This document shows, piece after piece, positions 1 to 5,766 of a stretch of 6,601 nt of DNA. The position numbers and the translations under genes are program-made. The notes under the pieces were generated by a model. The model had not been told where the DNA came from, searched no databases, and saw nothing but the letters and a program-made list of their open reading frames with translations. Position 1 is the first letter of the stretch. Each line of letters opens with the position of its first letter. The stretch lies in contig JAKMFY010000229.1 in assembly GCA_022425185.1 (NCBI GenBank), positions 1 to 6,601 on the forward strand, in the 5' to 3' direction. The stretch is from Candidatus Poseidoniaceae archaeon. GTDB taxonomy: Archaea > Thermoplasmatota > Poseidoniia > Poseidoniales > Poseidoniaceae.

Positions 1-1
1 A

Positions 2-547
2 CCTGGACCTATTGGTGTGCATGAGATGGCTGAACGCTTGATACAATCTGGCCAATTCGATGGACCTGTTCCCCGTCAACATCTTTCTCAAAACGTTGAA
101 CATTGCCCCATTCATAACGCATGGCAGGCGAAACGTGATCACTTGGTTGAGGCGGATTTCCCCCCACAAGACGTTGAAGTCTATTCGGATTATCTGATGA
201 ATAAAGGACCAGCCTACGGGCAAGTCGGAGGTGTGCATGATATTCTTAAATCATCAAAAGGTCAAACCTATGTTGTTGAACGAGAAGATGCTATGGCTGC
301 TAAAACTCTCTTTGAATCCATCGAAGGTATTGACATAATGACTCCAGGAGCTGTCGCCCTTGCAAGTCTTCAACAAGCATTGGCTACGGGAGAAATCGAC
401 TCAAATGATTGTACGGTTCTCAACATTAGTGGAGGAGGAGTCCAACGCCTAAAGCATGAGCATGAGACTGCTCCTGTCGAGCCGTGGCTACGAGTTTCAA
501 AAGAAAATGGAGCATCAATGATCATTGAGGCCCTTTCTCTAGAATGA
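2..547 (+). CDS. Cysteate synthase, C-terminal part (5' end outside window)
   Basis: Likely PLP-dependent (fold type II) cysteate synthase, which converts O-phospho-L-serine plus sulfite to L-cysteate and phosphate in the cytoplasm. It is a threonine-synthase paralogue that starts one route to coenzyme M in methanogens. The frame stays open to the left edge (reading PGPIGVHEMAERL), so about 181 C-terminal residues of a protein usually a little over 400 long are present; the GTG at 17 and ATG at 26 are internal. The lysine that binds PLP would lie upstream. Family-like blocks, matched from memory, are RQHLSQN, the run VYSDYLMNKGPAYGQVGGV, the EGID segment, and the glycine-rich NISGGG near the end (family form NITGGG), which should sit by the cofactor. 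These favour cysteate synthase over true threonine synthase, the main alternative. The gene ends in TGA, 34 bases from the convergent membrane-protein stop. Confidence 0.8.
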   Translation, partial: PGPIGVHEMAERLIQSGQFDGPVPRQHLSQNVEHCPIHNAWQAKRDHLVEADFPPQDVEVYSDYLMNKGPAYGQVGGVHDILKSSKGQTYVVEREDAMAAKTLFESIEGIDIMTPGAVALASLQQALATGEIDSNDCTVLNISGGGVQRLKHEHETAPVEPWLRVSKENGASMIIEALSLE

Positions 548-581
548 GGGCTTTGAGCCAATTGAAGAAGAGTGATTCTCT

Positions 582-977
582 CTAAGCTTCTAAATTATAA
601 TAGTCCTTTAATGATGATGAATAGAGCCCTAAAGTTACAATGAATGCCAGAGCGACAGATGCTTGAACCATCCAAATATTCTCTGCAGTGAACTCCCCCA
701 AAAGGAGTGAAAGCGCCATTGCAAATGCTTCCAATCCTGCAGTTATTGTTTGAACCCGCCCCATATCCAATGATGGATTCTTTAGCCATAACCAGCTTCC
801 AACCACATTGGTTCCAAGCAGAGCAGCGCCGATTGTTCGCAACCAAGCAGTGTTGACAGATTCTGCTTTGAGTAGATTGCAAAACATATCAGGGGCTGCA
901 AGAAGGAATACACCATATGCAAGAGAGGCCCAAAGATTGACCTGCATTGTTGGGCGTGCGAGGGCATAAAGATTCAT
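582..977 (-). CDS. Small four-helix membrane protein of unknown function
   Basis: A 131-residue protein starting at the ATG at 977-975. Four hydrophobic segments lie at about residues 12-33, 45-66, 74-96 and 101-121, so it should be a compact integral membrane protein with short tails. The pattern of a helix ending in APDMF, then WLRTIGAALLGTN opening the second helix, resembles the broad class of small four-helix DUF proteins (DUF4345-like) found in many bacteria and archaea, but I cannot name a family with certainty and no function is known. The frame stays open up to 1103, but the extra 42 residues are polar, not family-like, and would cross the flippase upstream region. An internal ATG at 947 would give 121 residues and is possible. 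It ends in TAG, convergent with the cysteate synthase gene. A leaderless-type promoter candidate sits about 25 bases upstream of 977. Confidence 0.75.
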   Translation of the reverse strand: MNLYALARPTMQVNLWASLAYGVFLLAAPDMFCNLLKAESVNTAWLRTIGAALLGTNVVGSWLWLKNPSLDMGRVQTITAGLEAFAMALSLLLGEFTAENIWMVQASVALAFIVTLGLYSSSLKDYYNLEA

Positions 978-998
978 GTCTGAATTACAGGAGTTCAA

Positions 999-1013
999 CA
1001 AATAGTTCTTTCC
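999..1013 (-). promoter_or_regulatory. Candidate archaeal BRE/TATA promoter for the four-helix membrane protein
   Basis: Read on the minus strand, GGAAAG (1013-1008), a BRE-like purine block, is followed by AACTATTTG, with TATTTG at 1004-999. The TATA-like centre lies about 25 bases upstream of the ATG at 977, the spacing expected if transcription begins at or very near the start codon (leaderless mRNA). The match is weak and was judged by eye only. Confidence 0.3.
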
Positions 1014-1137
1014 AAAAGGTTTCCAATTATCGGTTGCAGGTGTGGTCGCCGCATTTCTACCACAGGTACGCAGCGTCTGTTCATAACTCGTGGAAGAGTA
1101 CAATGGCCACCCATTGATTCATTCGTCTTCAACGTCT

Positions 1138-1142
1138 GGGAG
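1138..1142 (+). promoter_or_regulatory. Possible ribosome binding site of the flippase gene
   Basis: GGGAG lies four bases before the ATG at 1147. It is a short, somewhat close Shine-Dalgarno match, but it supports the ATG at 1147 over the GTG at 1090, which has no purine-rich block at the right distance. Confidence 0.35.
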
Positions 1143-1146
1143 TATC

Positions 1147-2625
1147 ATGCAGCACGCATCGCGTCGCCCATCTTTTGGACGTGACAGTGTTTGGCTAAGT
1201 GCTGCAGATATCATTGCTGTCTTCCTTGCTCTTGCTGGACAGTTACTTCTTGCTCGAGCCTTACTTGCAGAATCCTATGGTCTTCTTATCATCGCTCTCG
1301 ATTTATTTGCAACACTCTTCCTTCTTTTGGATTTAGGTTTGCCGACTCTTCTTGCTCGTGATGGCCCAAGAAAACCATCTTCTATTTGGTCAGGAATGAT
1401 CCAAATCTATCGTTTACAAATTCTTGCAGCATTGATATTTGCACCTCTTGCTCTTGGGTTAGTTATCTACCTTGGAGTTCACGACAGTCTGATGCTCATA
1501 GCGGCTGTAATCGCTCTTGTTCATATCGCATCTTATGCTCCTCGGACTGCTTTACGAGCCTCTGGAGATGCGCGTTTTGAATCGATCACAAAGGTGGTTG
1601 AACGAATCATAACCACTGCCGGATATGGCTTCCTGTATCTTGCATCCTCGACGAATGTGGTCTGGTATGCGCTCGTCTTCTTGATAGGTGCTAGCGCTGG
1701 CTGTCTGCTTGCGTTATGGGGGGCATATCGGGTCACAAATATCAATCAAATTAAGAAAACAGATTTCAAAGAATTAGGATCGATTTGGGGGAATAAGAAA
1801 TCACTCCTTGTTGCAGCCTTACCTTTTGCCATCACCTTGGGCGTCTTGCCTTATGTTATCCGAATAGAGAAATTCATCCTTTCAGTGGAATTAGGACTTG
1901 AAGAAGTTGCCCTTTTCCATGTTGCTCAACTCGCCTGGCTCGCAGGTTTGCTTATACCTCAAGCGATGAGAGCCGCCTTACTTCCTGTACTTGGAGCTTC
2001 TCGGGATAATGAAGAATTGTACAAGGGTCATTTAGATCGTGTAGAATCCATTGCTTTTGGATTGGTGCCCATTGGACTGGTTTCGGGTGCTGGAATTGTT
2101 ACTCTATTGCTTCCCATTGCATTTCCAATTGAATACTTTGATGGTAGCCTCGGGGCTTCAGCACAAGACATCTTCATGCTTTTACTTGCAGGTTGGGCAA
2201 TGACGGTACTGAGCGTGCCTTCGTATACGTCACTACAAGCAGGAGCCCAACCTTGGAGATTCACGGGCCTCATCGTTCTTGTTGTGATCATGGCAACACT
2301 GATTGGATGGTTCTTGATCAACTGGGGCGCGGATAGGAGTGTTGGAACTGCTCTTGAAATGGCAGCTTATGCTTCCGTCGCTTCGACATTCATCATGCTG
2401 TTCGCAGGCATTGGACTTAGTCAGAGATGGAAGGAATTCAAAAGTCGAGGGTTTCAATGGGTCTTAACCATTGGACTTGTTTTCATGACGTGTTTTGCGC
2501 TCTCTGAACGGTCTTGGTGGGCGCTTTCGGGGCTTCCTTTGTTCATTCTTCTTCCTCAAGCCCTTGAAGCAATGCAGACCACTGTTGGCCCACAACTTCC
2601 TGCGAAAACTTCTGAGGCAGAGTGA
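1147..2625 (+). CDS. Polysaccharide / lipid-linked oligosaccharide flippase (MOP superfamily, Wzx-like)
   Basis: A 492-residue polytopic membrane protein (about 12-14 hydrophobic segments by eye) of the polysaccharide-synthesis branch of the MOP flippase superfamily. Such proteins move lipid-linked sugars across the cytoplasmic membrane for surface polysaccharide or N-glycan assembly. The N-terminal pattern is diagnostic: after a short basic tail (RRPSFGRD), a first helix leads to LLARALLAESYG, then a second helix ending in LDLGLPTLLARDG. This is the family layout of an arginine-led loop, YG and a Gly-Leu turn. A second bundle begins near VAALPFAITLGVLPYV, matching the two-bundle fold. The length is normal. 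The ATG at 1147 is preferred; an in-frame GTG at 1090 would add 19 polar residues. The tail overlaps the convergent glycosyltransferase gene by 83 bp. The substrate cannot be read from the sequence; the neighbouring glycosyltransferase makes a glycan role likely. Confidence 0.8.
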   Translation: MQHASRRPSFGRDSVWLSAADIIAVFLALAGQLLLARALLAESYGLLIIALDLFATLFLLLDLGLPTLLARDGPRKPSSIWSGMIQIYRLQILAALIFAPLALGLVIYLGVHDSLMLIAAVIALVHIASYAPRTALRASGDARFESITKVVERIITTAGYGFLYLASSTNVVWYALVFLIGASAGCLLALWGAYRVTNINQIKKTDFKELGSIWGNKKSLLVAALPFAITLGVLPYVIRIEKFILSVELGLEEVALFHVAQLAWLAGLLIPQAMRAALLPVLGASRDNEELYKGHLDRVESIAFGLVPIGLVSGAGIVTLLLPIAFPIEYFDGSLGASAQDIFMLLLAGWAMTVLSVPSYTSLQAGAQPWRFTGLIVLVVIMATLIGWFLINWGADRSVGTALEMAAYASVASTFIMLFAGIGLSQRWKEFKSRGFQWVLTIGLVFMTCFALSERSWWALSGLPLFILLPQALEAMQTTVGPQLPAKTSEAE

Positions 2626-3640
2626 TCGGATTCTCAATCCAATTTGTTTCGAGGGCTTCTTCACAGGCATCAGCAAGTTGTTCAGGTGTTGCTTTATCGA
2701 TAACCAGAGAATCAGGAAGATAGGTTCCAACGTCTCCAACGTTCGTTGAAACGACCGGAGTGCCACAGAGAATGGACTCTCTTGCAACGAGAGGACCGGA
2801 TTCTCTATGAGAGGTAATCAAGGTAATATCTGCGACGATCATTCGATCCCAAACAATACTACGTGGCTGTTGTTTGAGCGTTGTCATTCCAACAATCCAT
2901 CCACGATGTTCAAGAATTTCACCCGTTTGTAGGGCGAGCAGATTGTTCTTTTCGGGGCGTCGAGGATCGGAAGGGAACAAAATATCGATTGATTCTCTTC
3001 TCCATCGACCTTTCCACGGCTTCATTGGTCGAGCCCATTCCGCATCCATTTCAGAGTGGCATGGGATGACAAAGGACGCCTTTGGCGATACATTCTGTTG
3101 TTCAGCAGATTGCTTCAATCCTTGACTGACAAAGACCATCGAATCAGCAGATTCCATCATCGAACGGATTCTTTTTCCAATTGTTGTATGTCCAAGGCCA
3201 ACATCAACATCATGGCCATGAACAACCCCAGTCCAAGGTACATTCCATCGTTTTGCGAGTGTCTTTGCGAGCTCTCCAACAGGCCAAAGGGTATGGCAAA
3301 TGATATGTTCAGGACGCCAAGTTCCCAGCCAAGATTCGATGGCTTTCTTTCGATTACGTATGCTTCTTGAGGTGAGAGAAGGGTATGGATGATCGGAGAG
3401 CGCAATGAACCTTGGAGAGAAGATTTCAAATTCATTATGTTCGAATTTCTTAGGAGATTTAGCAACACCTGTGAGTGTAGAGCGGCGTTGTTCCATGTAC
3501 TGGAGCATACGCGGTAAAGGGTTGACAATACGGACATCATGTCCCAAGTCGCGTAGAAGTTGTGCATGGTCTGCTACGAATGTACCTCTTGCAGCATTTG
3601 TTGGAAGCGGGTGAAGCAATGTCACCAACAGGATTCGCAT
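2543..3640 (-). CDS. GT4-family glycosyltransferase (GT-B fold)
   Basis: A 365-residue cytoplasmic, probably membrane-associated, sugar transferase using an activated sugar donor. The N-terminal Rossmann half opens with MRILLVTLLHPLP and a glycine turn (ARGTF), followed by ALSDHPYPSL, the HGHD motif at about 141-144, and ADSMVFVSQGL, the usual end of the acceptor domain. The donor domain starts near DILFPSDPRRPEKN. It carries the GT4 E-x7-E signature (E280 and E288 in ESGPLVARE), followed by CGTPVVSTNVGDVGTYL, the family's nucleotide-sugar pocket. The start is the ATG at 3640; an in-frame TTG at 3643 is possible but lies next to the Shine-Dalgarno-like GAGTGAT. Only 8 bases separate it from the rpe stop, so it is very likely co-transcribed and perhaps translationally coupled. 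Its last 28 codons, including the stop, overlap the flippase gene on the other strand. The donor and acceptor cannot be deduced. Confidence 0.85.
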   Translation of the reverse strand: MRILLVTLLHPLPTNAARGTFVADHAQLLRDLGHDVRIVNPLPRMLQYMEQRRSTLTGVAKSPKKFEHNEFEIFSPRFIALSDHPYPSLTSRSIRNRKKAIESWLGTWRPEHIICHTLWPVGELAKTLAKRWNVPWTGVVHGHDVDVGLGHTTIGKRIRSMMESADSMVFVSQGLKQSAEQQNVSPKASFVIPCHSEMDAEWARPMKPWKGRWRRESIDILFPSDPRRPEKNNLLALQTGEILEHRGWIVGMTTLKQQPRSIVWDRMIVADITLITSHRESGPLVARESILCGTPVVSTNVGDVGTYLPDSLVIDKATPEQLADACEEALETNWIENPITLPQKFSQEVVGQQWSALLQGLEEEE

Positions 3641-3643
3641 CAA

Positions 3644-3650
3644 ATCACTC
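3644..3650 (-). promoter_or_regulatory. Ribosome binding site of the glycosyltransferase, overlapping the rpe stop
   Basis: On the minus strand, GAGTGAT (3650-3644) resembles the GAGGTGAT core with one base missing. It sits three bases before the ATG at 3640 and shares two bases with the TGA stop of rpe. This arrangement favours translational coupling and the ATG start. Confidence 0.4.
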
Positions 3651-4323
3651 AGACATTGAGGGCTTCATGAAGCGTTGTAAGGTTGTCAGCAACACTTCCT
3701 CTATCATTGAAGAGTCCTGAACCTACAACTGCGTTAGTAACGCCCCATTCTCGCAGCATAGCGATGTTGTGTGTCTTGACGCCACCGTCAATTTGCAACT
3801 GGACATTACGTCCACCAGCAGCAACTTGTTCATCGATGGCTTTGCGAAGTTTACGGATTTTGGCTTCAACGGTTGGAATAAACGATTGACCTCCAAAACC
3901 TGGATTTACACTCATAATCAGTACAAGATCAACATCCGGTAAGACTTCCAAAGCGATATCTACAGGAGTTGCTGGATTCAAAACGACGCCAGCACCTGCA
4001 CCAGCTTCACGAATTGCGTGAAGAAGTCGGTGAAGATGAGTGACGGCTTCAACATGGACTGTGAGATGATTACAACCGGCATCTATGTAATCTTGATACA
4101 TTGTTTCAGCATTCTCAATCATCAAATGAGCATCGAATACTGGGCCGTCTCCTAAGTGCTTTCGTAGTTGCTTGATGACCGGCGGGCCGAAGGTAAGGTT
4201 CGGGACAAAGTTTCCATCCATAACATCGAGATGTAGCCAATCAAGGCCAGCAGAAACGGCTTCTTGGCAAGCATTTCCTAGGGCTGCAAGGTCTGCTGTT
4301 AGAACACTTGGTGCGATGATCAT
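3649..4323 (-). CDS. rpe: Ribulose-phosphate 3-epimerase
   Basis: A cytoplasmic TIM-barrel metalloenzyme interconverting D-ribulose 5-phosphate and D-xylulose 5-phosphate in the pentose phosphate pathway. The 224 residues equal the normal family length. Every hallmark is visible: IAPSVLTAD at the start, HLDVMDGNFVPN (metal ligands H31 and D33, D33 also catalytic), FDAHLMI (H66), NPATP at 116-120, IMSVNPGFGGQSFIP at 136-150 with the phosphate-gripping loop, QIDGGV with catalytic D179, and VVGSGLF at 199-205. PSVLTAD in place of the commoner PSILSAD is a mild variant. The ATG at 4323 fits the family start and has a GAGGGAT ribosome binding site. It follows the unknown gene by 58 bases and precedes the glycosyltransferase by 8, suggesting one transcript. 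Many archaea lack this enzyme and make pentoses through the reverse ribulose-monophosphate route, so its presence suggests a more bacterial-style pentose pathway (inference). Confidence 0.95.
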   Translation of the reverse strand: MIIAPSVLTADLAALGNACQEAVSAGLDWLHLDVMDGNFVPNLTFGPPVIKQLRKHLGDGPVFDAHLMIENAETMYQDYIDAGCNHLTVHVEAVTHLHRLLHAIREAGAGAGVVLNPATPVDIALEVLPDVDLVLIMSVNPGFGGQSFIPTVEAKIRKLRKAIDEQVAAGGRNVQLQIDGGVKTHNIAMLREWGVTNAVVGSGLFNDRGSVADNLTTLHEALNV

Positions 4324-4376
4324 CGAATCCCTCTTGTCCTTGCCAATGCACGGTGCCTCATGAGCATTGTTCTCAT
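4320..4376 (-). other. Possible 18-codon arginine-rich mini-ORF overlapping the rpe start
   Basis: The gap between the unknown gene and rpe holds a minus-strand ORF starting at the ATG at 4376 and reading MRTMLMRHRALARTRGIR. Its TGA (4322-4320) overlaps the rpe ATG (4323-4321) in an ATGA arrangement. Four of its six arginines use AGA or AGG. An ORF this short can arise by chance, and no good ribosome binding site precedes it. If translated, it could couple to rpe or act as a leader peptide. Confidence 0.15.
4327..4333 (-). promoter_or_regulatory. Ribosome binding site of rpe
   Basis: On the minus strand, GAGGGAT (4333-4327) lies three bases before the rpe ATG, with its GAGGG core five bases away. 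It is a reasonable Shine-Dalgarno match and supports the ATG at 4323. Confidence 0.45.
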
Positions 4377-4381
4377 CGAAT

Positions 4382-5203
4382 CTATTTCTTAATTACAGAA
4401 ATGACATCACTCCACACCCGAGCTGATCCTCGGCGGTAGATGTTGTCATGGAAGGAGCGTTGCAAATAATGGATGCATCGAGCAAATCTTCCCCGGTGAT
4501 TGTAGCAACCTGTGAGTGTGTGAATCGGCGTAAAGACTTCTTCGAAAGGGAGTTGGGGGCCGTCAAATGCAGGGCGTTCGCGCTCGACGAGTTCCACTGT
4601 TCCATCCCATTGAATGTCATCGATGGTCGGAGCCTCCATCGTTGTATCATGAAGGACATGGAGCAAACCTTCTGCGAGTTTAGCAGGTTTCCATTTGATT
4701 CTTGAGCCATCGCCAAGATATTCGATCAGTTGTCGAATTTGAGGCAATGTTGCAAAGCCAAGGTGTGTTGATTCCCACCATCCCTGTGTTCGAGCCAAGG
4801 TAATATGGTGGACGCCGGGTTGAACCATTCGAGCATCCATTGTATCATTCCAAGTGCGACAAACATCATCGATTCGAACGTTGATAATCGGCATTGGGCC
4901 TGCGCCAATATCATACAAACGAGACGGATTTGCTAATTCTCCAACAAGAAGAATAAGTCGTCGTTCTTGCATAAGTGGAACTCCTAGAGAAGATAGAATC
5001 GAATCGATTGAATCCCCCGAAGCAGATTTCCAATCAGAGACAGTATTGGTTAATTCATCAACTGACATTTCTTTGGCTTCTATTGCCTCAGCCTCAATCC
5101 AAAACAATTCATTCTCTGAGAAAATAACAGGCTGCTGTGGTAGCGGAAGTGGTGAATTGAGGGGTTCATATGGCCATAGACGAGGTGTTATTGGAAGACT
5201 CAC
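4382..5203 (-). CDS. Conserved-looking protein of unknown function, tryptophan-rich
   Basis: A 273-residue soluble-looking protein that I do not recognise. It has no signal peptide or membrane helix. Residues 1-30 are proline-rich. Residues 31-75 look helical and acidic. A hydrophobic strand at about 83-88 (LILLVG) is followed by ELANPSRLYDIGAG, and a C-terminal basic helix pair includes GCYNHRGRFARCIHYLQRSF. It has nine tryptophans, including the pair WW at 142-143. The block of hydrophobic strand, G-E-L, then NP-x-R-L faintly recalls the glycine turn of gamma-glutamylcyclotransferase-like folds, but this is a guess and the catalytic glutamate is unassigned. The GTG start at 5203 is chosen because GGAAGTGA, one mismatch from the ideal, lies six bases upstream and the next methionine is residue 46. 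It sits 15 bases after the zinc-ribbon gene and 58 before rpe, so it is probably in the same operon. Confidence 0.75.
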   Translation of the reverse strand: MSLPITPRLWPYEPLNSPLPLPQQPVIFSENELFWIEAEAIEAKEMSVDELTNTVSDWKSASGDSIDSILSSLGVPLMQERRLILLVGELANPSRLYDIGAGPMPIINVRIDDVCRTWNDTMDARMVQPGVHHITLARTQGWWESTHLGFATLPQIRQLIEYLGDGSRIKWKPAKLAEGLLHVLHDTTMEAPTIDDIQWDGTVELVERERPAFDGPQLPFEEVFTPIHTLTGCYNHRGRFARCIHYLQRSFHDNIYRRGSARVWSDVISVIKK

Positions 5204-5209
5204 TGTGAT

Positions 5210-5217
5210 TCACTTCC
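5210..5217 (-). promoter_or_regulatory. Strong Shine-Dalgarno site fixing the GTG start of the unknown gene
   Basis: On the minus strand, GGAAGTGA (5217-5210) differs from GGAGGTGA at one base and lies six bases before the GTG at 5203. It begins two bases after the stop of the zinc-ribbon gene. It is the best ribosome binding site in the window and shows that internal operon genes here use Shine-Dalgarno initiation. Confidence 0.6.
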
Positions 5218-5218
5218 T

Positions 5219-5617
5219 TCATTGAAACAGAGCCTCATGGAGGCATTGCGGACATGTGACTTTGATCGGTCGTTGACTAGGTATGCCTAAGGCAACACCA
5301 CATGCAGGACAAAGGATCGCTTGGTCAATCTTAGCACGGCGTTCTTTTACTCCATCTGTTGGATCGTATTGGAATCTCATCTGATCGACAGGAATCTGTT
5401 GTGCTTGCGAAGGAATCTGTGGAACTTCCTTATTTGGAACTGGTTGAAACCCAGCCATTGAAGGCTGAGGAGCTCCTTTTGCGAATCTATTTGCAATCGC
5501 TTCAACTTCTTCAGGAGCCATCCCATATTGCTGTGCAACAGAGGCTACTTCGAGTTGACGTTCATAGCCTTGCAGGCCAGAAATCCGAGTAAGTACGTCG
5601 ACTGGGATTGAACTCAT
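5219..5617 (-). CDS. Zinc-ribbon protein with helical N-terminus
   Basis: A 132-residue protein of unknown role. The C-terminus holds a zinc ribbon with cysteines at 103, 106, 122 and 125 (CPAC, 15 residues, CPQC), ending shortly after in HEALFQ. Residues 1-47 look helical (VLTRISGLQGYERQLEVASV, then MAPEEVEAIANRFA), possibly a small three-helix domain. Residues 48-78 form a proline- and glutamine-rich linker. Such proteins often bind nucleic acids or partner proteins, but nothing here shows which. The ATG at 5617 is preferred. The frame is open up to 5773, which would add 52 residues, but that extension would run into the divergent CBS gene and leave no promoter. It is the first gene of the likely four-gene minus-strand operon, 15 bases ahead of the unknown gene. 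A weak TATA-like CAATACA lies around 5637-5643. Confidence 0.75.
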   Translation of the reverse strand: MSSIPVDVLTRISGLQGYERQLEVASVAQQYGMAPEEVEAIANRFAKGAPQPSMAGFQPVPNKEVPQIPSQAQQIPVDQMRFQYDPTDGVKERRAKIDQAILCPACGVALGIPSQRPIKVTCPQCLHEALFQ

Positions 5618-5766
5618 ACAACGCCGTTCAACTCTTGTGTATTGAGGTTTGAGTTGTTTTGTTCTCGGAACCTGATTATGGACTTCATATACTGTAATCC
5701 GGAAGGGATAGCCGTACAAGCCTTGATATTGGTTACCAGTGGGGCGCAGGACAAGAAGGGTAGGAT
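5618..5766. other. Divergent intergenic region between the zinc-ribbon and CBS genes
   Basis: These 149 bases should hold the promoters of the minus-strand operon and of the CBS gene. On the plus strand, TTCATATACTG at 5684-5694 is the most TATA-like element. It lies some 75-80 bases before the CBS ATG and would imply a leader of about 50 bases. On the minus strand, CAATACA at about 5643-5637 is 20-26 bases before the zinc-ribbon ATG. Both are weak, by-eye calls. The whole interval is also free of stops in the zinc-ribbon frame. Confidence 0.35.

Larger units (their letters stand above)
978..1146. other. Divergent intergenic region with short TTTCCAA direct repeat
   Basis: These 169 bases separate the divergent membrane-protein and flippase genes and must hold both promoters. 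TTTCCAA occurs at 1009-1015 and again at 1020-1026, 11 bases apart, about one helical turn. The first copy overlaps the BRE-like block of the minus-strand promoter candidate. No convincing TATA box was found for the flippase direction; CATAAC near 1082 and the AT-rich AATTAT near 1025 are only weak options. Confidence 0.4.

Noticed and set aside
548..581. Possible terminator hairpins between the cysteate synthase and membrane-protein genes (GGCT TTG AGCC at 549-559; AGAG TGATT CTCT at 569-581)
   Set aside because: Both stems are only four base pairs and neither is followed by a T run; such pairings are expected by chance.
978..1103. N-terminal extension of the four-helix membrane protein to 1103
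   Set aside because: The added 42 residues are polar and cysteine-rich with no sensible signal, while the ATG at 977 has a well-spaced promoter candidate.
3157..3567. 136-codon minus-strand ORF inside the glycosyltransferase gene
   Set aside because: It lies wholly within the well-supported GT4 gene in another frame of the same strand, and its product has no domain-like features; it is a shadow.
4448..4705. 85-codon plus-strand ORF opposite the unknown gene
   Set aside because: It is antisense to a gene with a strong ribosome binding site and operon spacing, and its product shows no recognisable features.
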